From NCBI GenBank assembly GCA_019636515.1, contig JAHBXI010000003.1:310001-374000 (forward strand): a DNA stretch of 64,000 nt, read 5' to 3'. This DNA comes from Phycisphaeraceae bacterium (GTDB lineage: Bacteria; Planctomycetota; Phycisphaerae; Phycisphaerales; UBA1924). The notes under the pieces were generated by a model. The model was given only the letters and a program-made list of their open reading frames with translations, ran no database searches and was not told the origin of the DNA. Of the stretch, positions 59,385-64,000 are shown in pieces. Position numbers and translations under genes: made by a program. Within the stretch, counting starts at the first letter, position 1; the number at the start of each line of letters is the position of its first letter.

Positions 59385-60536
59385 TCACCGGAATCGGTCG
59401 GCCTGGTGATCAAAGGGTGGCCTGGTCAGGCGTTCGCAGACCCGTGCCACGTCCAGGGTGAAGGCGGCGTCGTCGTTGACGGCGCCGGATCGAAGGCGAT
59501 TGGAGAGATCAATCGGCCCCGACTGGCCGCCCAGGCGGGTCTGGGAAAGGGCGATGATCTGCTCGGCGAGCAGCGCGAGTTGGACCGACCGTGCCCTGGC
59601 GGGGTCCTGATCGGCGGGCTCGGTGGAAAGCCCGCCGCGATTGACGGTTTTGCTGAGGTTGGTCAGGATATCGCCCGCGAATCCGGCGGCCGCCCTGGAG
59701 GCGTTGGCGTCCACGCGCCCCCCGATCGCCAGGGCGTCTCGCAGGGCGGCGGCGGCGGTGACCATCGAGACGAGCATTTTTTCGTCGGGGATCGCGCCCG
59801 AGAGTTCCCTGATGCGAGCGCCCAGCGAGTTTGAGAGCGAGGCCGCGGCCATCGATCGAACGGACTCGTGGTTGGCCCGGTCGATCCGCATGGCGACGAT
59901 CGACGCCTCGGACAGCGAACGGACGACGTCGAGGTTTGATTCGGTCTCGAGCGCCTTGCCGATCGCCCGAAGGGATGCCTCGAGCCGCGCGGGATTGACC
60001 GCGGGCGCCGAGAGGGTCACGGCTTCGTAGGTCTTCCGCAGGGAGGCCGCCGCGGAGAGGCGTATGGAATCGTCGGGGGAGGCCAGCAGCCCCTCGGAGA
60101 CCGAGACGGCCGCGTCGGTCGCCAGGTCGCCGGTGATCTGCAGGGCCTGGATCGCCAGCGTCGGGGAGGAGCCCTCGGCGAGTGCCCGGAGGCGGTCGAT
60201 GGTCAGGCGTGAGTACGCCAGGCGAAACGGCGGGGTGGTCGCGGCTCGTATCAGGGGAGACTGGAGCATTTTCCTCGCGGCCTCGGCCGACGCGTCGTCC
60301 TGGGGCAGGCCCGCGCCGGCTTCGAGTTGCTGAAGGTATCGATCGGTGTATCGCTTGAGTGCCTCCACCTGCGAGTCGCTCAGTGGCGACGTCGAGTCGG
60401 TGATCTCGCGTGCCAGCGTGTCGATCTGGGCGTGTGCCGGGCGGAGCCCGACCACGGACAGCGCCACAAACGCGAGGATGGCGAGCATGCGTGCGGCAGT
60501 GGCGGCCGAAGTTTGGAGGGGGTGATCTGCGACCAT
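59385..60536 (-). CDS. Exported helical-repeat protein, unknown function
   Basis: A 383-residue protein with a signal peptide (MLAILAFVALSVVGLRPAHAQ) and mostly Ala/Leu/Ser-rich amphipathic helices to the end, resembling HEAT-like alpha-solenoids (ATDAAVSVSEGLLASPDDSIRLSAAASLRKTYEAV). No catalytic motif. ATG 60536 is used; a TTG at 60569 or ATG 60488, which starts the signal directly, are alternatives and none has a clear Shine-Dalgarno. It lies between the SBP and the ferredoxin reductase on the same strand. Function unknown. Confidence 0.65.
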   Translation of the reverse strand: MVADHPLQTSAATAARMLAILAFVALSVVGLRPAHAQIDTLAREITDSTSPLSDSQVEALKRYTDRYLQQLEAGAGLPQDDASAEAARKMLQSPLIRAATTPPFRLAYSRLTIDRLRALAEGSSPTLAIQALQITGDLATDAAVSVSEGLLASPDDSIRLSAAASLRKTYEAVTLSAPAVNPARLEASLRAIGKALETESNLDVVRSLSEASIVAMRIDRANHESVRSMAAASLSNSLGARIRELSGAIPDEKMLVSMVTAAAALRDALAIGGRVDANASRAAAGFAGDILTNLSKTVNRGGLSTEPADQDPARARSVQLALLAEQIIALSQTRLGGQSGPIDLSNRLRSGAVNDDAAFTLDVARVCERLTRPPFDHQADRFR

Positions 60537-60709
60537 TCGGTGGCTCGTCGTCGCTGTCGGTGTGGTCAATCGCCGGGGTCCGGTGGGCAGGTCGGCGTCA
60601 GGAGTTCGGATCCGGTCGCGTCCCGTTCGGGATCGTCGCCGGTGGGCACGGTATCAGGCCGATGCGGAGGCGGTCAAACACGCTCGCCGCCGCTCGCAAG
60701 GGCGAAAGT

Positions 60710-61696
60710 CTAGGTGTACACCTCCGTAAAGACTCGCCGGGTGGGTTTGACCTGTCGGTTGATCATGGCGCGGGTCCACCCGTCCACGGCACCCCGGACA
60801 TCCTCGGAGACGGCCAGGTATTGATCAAGGACCGATGGGGGGAGGATCCTGGCCATCTCCTGGAAGATCCCGACTTCCATCCCGGCGATTCCGCAGATAT
60901 AGACCAGCGTCCGGGGAGATTCAAGGAGCGTCACGAACCGGTCGCGATGCACCCCGAGCCGGTGCTGGACGTAGAGATGATCCGGCACGTCGTGCTGGGG
61001 CTGACGGGAGAGGGCGGTCAGGTACTCGAAGTTCTTGCAGCGTCCGGCCAGGTCGCGGAAACTCTGGTCGTACAGCAGGTCGGTCTCGTACGGGGAACCC
61101 ATGATCAGCACCGCGCGGCTCGTGACGGGGGAGGCGCCCGGCCTTTCGAAAAGGTCCGTACACATCCCGCGGAAGGGGGCGATCCCCGTCCCGGTTGCGA
61201 AGAAGAGGAAGTCGTGCTCGGCGGGGTTTTCGGGAAGCACGAACCGCTTCCCGTTGGGGCCGGTCACCTTGACCTGCTCGCCGGGCTGGAGGTCGCAGAG
61301 GTAGTTGCTCGCCACGCCCAGGAGCAGGCGGTGATGGTCGCGGTGTTCGGCGATGGTCCTCTTGACGGTCGTGGAGATGTGGCGACCGCGCCCGTCCTCG
61401 CCGGTGGTGGGGGAGGCGATCGAGTACAGGCGCACATGGTGCGGGCGTCCCTTGTCGTCGGTGCCCGGCGGCAGCACGCCGAAGGACTGCCCGGATCGGA
61501 AAGAGCCGGCAAGTTTGGTCTCGCCGACGTCAATGACGACGTGCCGGACGAAGCCGGCCGATTTTCCGCGGCTGCACGGCTCGGATGAAACCACCACGCC
61601 CGTGCCGGGATCGGCGGGGGTGTGGAGGTGCATGTGGACCGCGGGGAGCACGGGCTCCCCGCCGACATCCGGAGGTGTCACGAACTCTGGGGTCAT
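60710..61696 (-). CDS. Plant-type ferredoxin-NADP reductase
   Basis: A 328-residue FAD enzyme transferring electrons between NADP(H) and ferredoxin or flavodoxin. It has RLYSIASP (FAD binding), KRTIAEHRDHHRLLLGVASNYLCDLQPGEQVKVTGPNGK, the NADP-binding ATGTGIAPFRGM and the C-terminal CGIAGMEVGI segment. The last residues (VFTEVYT) place an aromatic Tyr near the terminus as in plant-type enzymes. Frames extend upstream, but MTPEFVTPP (ATG 61696) begins the domain. It lies 76 bases downstream of the lipoprotein gene and is likely co-transcribed. Confidence 0.87.
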   Translation of the reverse strand: MTPEFVTPPDVGGEPVLPAVHMHLHTPADPGTGVVVSSEPCSRGKSAGFVRHVVIDVGETKLAGSFRSGQSFGVLPPGTDDKGRPHHVRLYSIASPTTGEDGRGRHISTTVKRTIAEHRDHHRLLLGVASNYLCDLQPGEQVKVTGPNGKRFVLPENPAEHDFLFFATGTGIAPFRGMCTDLFERPGASPVTSRAVLIMGSPYETDLLYDQSFRDLAGRCKNFEYLTALSRQPQHDVPDHLYVQHRLGVHRDRFVTLLESPRTLVYICGIAGMEVGIFQEMARILPPSVLDQYLAVSEDVRGAVDGWTRAMINRQVKPTRRVFTEVYT

Positions 61697-61772
61697 TCGA
61701 TCGCGTGGGGCGATGGAGTCCTGGGTCCCGATCTTTGTCCTGGTCCCGATCGGCGGGTACGCCCGCCGGGCA

Positions 61773-63839
61773 TCAGCCGCCGCCCCCCTGCATCCTCTGC
61801 ATGATGGGCATGAGTTTCGCGGCGACCATGGTGTTGAAGGCGGACAGGACCTCGTCGATCGACGAGTATGCCCCCTGGCGGACCTGCGAGGCGAGGGCCG
61901 ACATGACTTCGTTGGTTCCCGCGGTGATCTGGGCGGCCAGGTCGATCTGATTCGCGGGCGCCGCGGCGGCCTCCGGGGGGACCGTGATTTTCCAGGAAAC
62001 TCCGTCATTCTCAAGGTCGAGTGATTCGAGAAGTCCCGGCACGGTCACCTCGGCCGAGTTTCCCGAGATCGTTGTCTGCAAGTCGGCGCCGCGGGCGGTG
62101 GCGAGGGTTGCCAACCGGGCCGGGTCGAAGGACGCTTCCTGTCCCATGCCTCGCATCATGCCGACGAGGCGGTCGCTGAACCTGGCCTGGAATTTCTCCA
62201 TGCACGCGGCGTCGAGCGAGAGGAGTGTTCCGACGCCATTGAGTTGCGACACCACCAGGGACCGCAGCGGCTGGTTCGGGGCGTTGACCATTGAATTCAG
62301 GACGTTCTGGTTGCCCGAGCGGATGGCGTCGAGGAGTTGATCGAGCGTGGCGGACAGTCCGTCCGAGGCATCCGAAGGCTCGGCGTCGGCACCGGGTTCC
62401 ACCGAGCCGGGGTCCTGGTCCATCGCCAGGGAGGGGTCTTGATCCATGACCGGCTTGAAGGTTCCCGCGGCCAGCGAGGCGAGCGCGTCGAGTCCCTGGC
62501 CATCGGTGATTCGGGCGATCGCCTCCAGGCGGGCGGCGAGCATGTCGAGCATCGCCTTGGCCTCTCCCCGGACCTTGGCGCCGCGGTAGGCGCCCGAGGC
62601 GGCCTCGTAGGCATCTTTGGCGTTGGAGAGCGCCTCGACGGCCTCCTGGGCGGCTTCGTTGGCCCTTTTCTCGTAGTCGGCGGCGTTGGGCAGGGCGGGC
62701 ACAACCAGGCTGAGGCGTCGCAGGAGACCTTCGTATCGAAGCAAGCCGTGCGCCCGCGACCAGTGCGCGTCCCCGAGGCCCTGCCTGATCTTGCCCTCGG
62801 TCACGCGAGCGGCGGAGAGGCTCGCATCCTGCCGTGCCGCGGCGATGGAGGAGTTCGCCGCCTGGAACGCGCGGATGGTGGCGTCGTAGGCCTCGCTCAG
62901 GGAGGTGGATCGGAGGCGGGCAATCTCGGCGAGTTGGCTGTCGATTTCCTGCGCGGCGGCGCGTGCCGAGGCGCGGGAGGCCGCGGCGAGTGCCTTCTTC
63001 TGGGCGTCGCGGGCCTTCATGTCCGTGATCGCGTCGCGGTGGGTTCGTGCCTGGGCCTCGAACTGCTCGACCATCAGTCCCGCCTCGCGTGAGCGTGGCT
63101 GCAACTGGTCCGCCTGCATCTGGAGCAGCGATCCCTGGGTCCGAACCTGATCGGTTTGCTTGCGACGCTCGGCGGCCTGTTCGATGAGGCGAGCGGCCTG
63201 GGTGGCGCTGACGGTCGCGGCCTGGTCCCGCAGCCCGGCGATGGCCACGTCCTGGGCGCGGGCCTGGTCGAGTTGGGCCGAGGCGCGGGTCTCGAAGTCC
63301 TTGATCTGGGCGGCCAGGTCGTCGCGCTGCCTGGCGAATTCCCGCGACTTTGCGTCAAACTCGGCGGCTTTTTGCTCGGAAGTCCGGATTGCCTCGGCCG
63401 GGTCGTAGAGCGAGGCGGCGTCGGCCTCGGCGTTTTCGGAGACCCAGGTCGCCAGCACGCTTCGCAGGACCGAGGCTTTGTTGTCGGCCTCACGCTCCAG
63501 TCGGGCGGCGAGTGAGAACGACGCCTCGGTCAGGCCCAGTTCACTCTCGGCCTGGAGGAGTCTGGCCGCGGCGACCTCACCGGGCAGACCGCGTCCGTCG
63601 GCGTCGCGCACCTCCGAGATCACCGAGTTGTACTGCTTCTGAGCAAACGACTTGCCGTCCGATTCAGGGGCTTCGGCCGAGGGGCTCATGACGGTGTGAA
63701 GGCGCGTGGACGAGGAGGAGACGGCCTTTCCGCTTGGTGTCCGTCGGTCGCATCCGGCGACCACGAGAGTTGCAGCGAGTCCCGCCGCGGCGAGGAGTCG
63801 TGGGGCGAAGGCGGGCGCTGGGCAAGATCTGGTCTTCAA
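61773..63839 (-). CDS. Coiled-coil lipoprotein of unknown function
   Basis: A 688-residue protein with a lipoprotein signal (LAAAGLAATLVVAGCDRR; lipobox VAGC). Long alpha-helical heptad-type sequence follows, rich in Ala, Gln and charged residues (about 120-400), consistent with coiled coils. An acidic linker (about 460-500) and a C-terminal domain (SLRSLVVSQLNGVGTLLSL to the end) complete it. No family recognised. Translation starts at TTG 63839 behind AAGGAACC. A periplasmic structural role is possible. Confidence 0.7.
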   Translation of the reverse strand: MKTRSCPAPAFAPRLLAAAGLAATLVVAGCDRRTPSGKAVSSSSTRLHTVMSPSAEAPESDGKSFAQKQYNSVISEVRDADGRGLPGEVAAARLLQAESELGLTEASFSLAARLEREADNKASVLRSVLATWVSENAEADAASLYDPAEAIRTSEQKAAEFDAKSREFARQRDDLAAQIKDFETRASAQLDQARAQDVAIAGLRDQAATVSATQAARLIEQAAERRKQTDQVRTQGSLLQMQADQLQPRSREAGLMVEQFEAQARTHRDAITDMKARDAQKKALAAASRASARAAAQEIDSQLAEIARLRSTSLSEAYDATIRAFQAANSSIAAARQDASLSAARVTEGKIRQGLGDAHWSRAHGLLRYEGLLRRLSLVVPALPNAADYEKRANEAAQEAVEALSNAKDAYEAASGAYRGAKVRGEAKAMLDMLAARLEAIARITDGQGLDALASLAAGTFKPVMDQDPSLAMDQDPGSVEPGADAEPSDASDGLSATLDQLLDAIRSGNQNVLNSMVNAPNQPLRSLVVSQLNGVGTLLSLDAACMEKFQARFSDRLVGMMRGMGQEASFDPARLATLATARGADLQTTISGNSAEVTVPGLLESLDLENDGVSWKITVPPEAAAAPANQIDLAAQITAGTNEVMSALASQVRQGAYSSIDEVLSAFNTMVAAKLMPIMQRMQGGGG

Positions 63840-64000
63840 GCGAGGTTCCTTCGGGTGTGCGACCGAACGGATCGGCTCGATCCGAGGGTCGGCGGCGTGT
63901 GCCGCATCGGAGGGCGTGTCTTGGCGTCCAAGTCCTGGCGTCTAAGTCCTGGCGTCGGGCGCCGATCGATCGCCCCGAGAGGCACCGAACAGCGCACGGA
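63840..64000. other. Right edge of the window with a short tandem repeat
   Basis: No gene is supported here. A unit of about 14-15 bases (CTGGCGTCCAAGTC-like) is repeated two and a half times between about 63921 and 63957. Confidence 0.4.

Overview
The window looks like a chromosomal segment of a GC-rich Planctomycetota bacterium, probably of the Phycisphaerae type. This is inferred from the very high GC, the gene repertoire (SecG with a long Pro-rich tail, a GldA/GldF/GldG-type ABC exporter, orphan NuoA and FliN, many large secreted proteins and lipoproteins) and the small same-strand clusters. No marker gene proves the taxon.

Left chromosomal arm (1-13.8 kb). It starts with the 3' part of a large repeat-module surface protein. 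Then come SecG, a YicC-family protein, a zinc-ribbon membrane protein and a secreted protein, a cysteine desulfurase, a VTT membrane protein, release factor 1, the RdgB/HAM1 pyrophosphatase, TruB, a GT39-type glycosyltransferase and a PAP2 phosphatase. The arm ends at a tRNA-Ser(GGA).

Integrated island (13,873-47,807). A 23-bp direct repeat overlapping the 3' end of tRNA-Ser(GGA) recurs at 47,785-47,807, just before a convergent tRNA-Ser(GCT). A large serine recombinase with its DUF2924 partner lies at the left end. The island carries four cargo blocks. (a) A HARE-HTH protein faces a seven-gene, translationally coupled operon (22,539 to 17,481) that encodes an ACP-like protein, an XRE regulator, an ImmA/IrrE protease, two different thymidylate-synthase-superfamily proteins, a TMK-like P-loop kinase and a protein of the alpha-glutamyl/putrescinyl-thymine pyrophosphorylase / 5-hmdU-kinase-helical-domain group. 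This looks like a thymine (5-hydroxymethyluracil-type) hypermodification system outside an intact phage and is the most interesting part of the window. (b) A second XRE-ImmA pair sits behind a divergent promoter/operator. (c) A long metal-efflux block holds a MacAB-type ABC exporter, a P1B ATPase, a CzcCBA/CusCBA RND system and several His- or Cys-rich secreted proteins. (d) A phage-derived block holds terminase large and small subunit-like genes and a ParB-domain/DNA methyltransferase fusion.

Right chromosomal arm (47.8-64 kb). After tRNA-Ser(GCT) come a GldA/GldF/GldG-type ABC system, NuoA, an EAL-CBS-degenerate GGDEF protein, a FliN-type SpoA protein, a GH15 glucoamylase-like enzyme, an OppA-type binding protein, a secreted helical-repeat protein, a plant-type ferredoxin-NADP reductase and a coiled-coil lipoprotein.

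All family assignments come from reading the translated sequence by eye; no database search was run.
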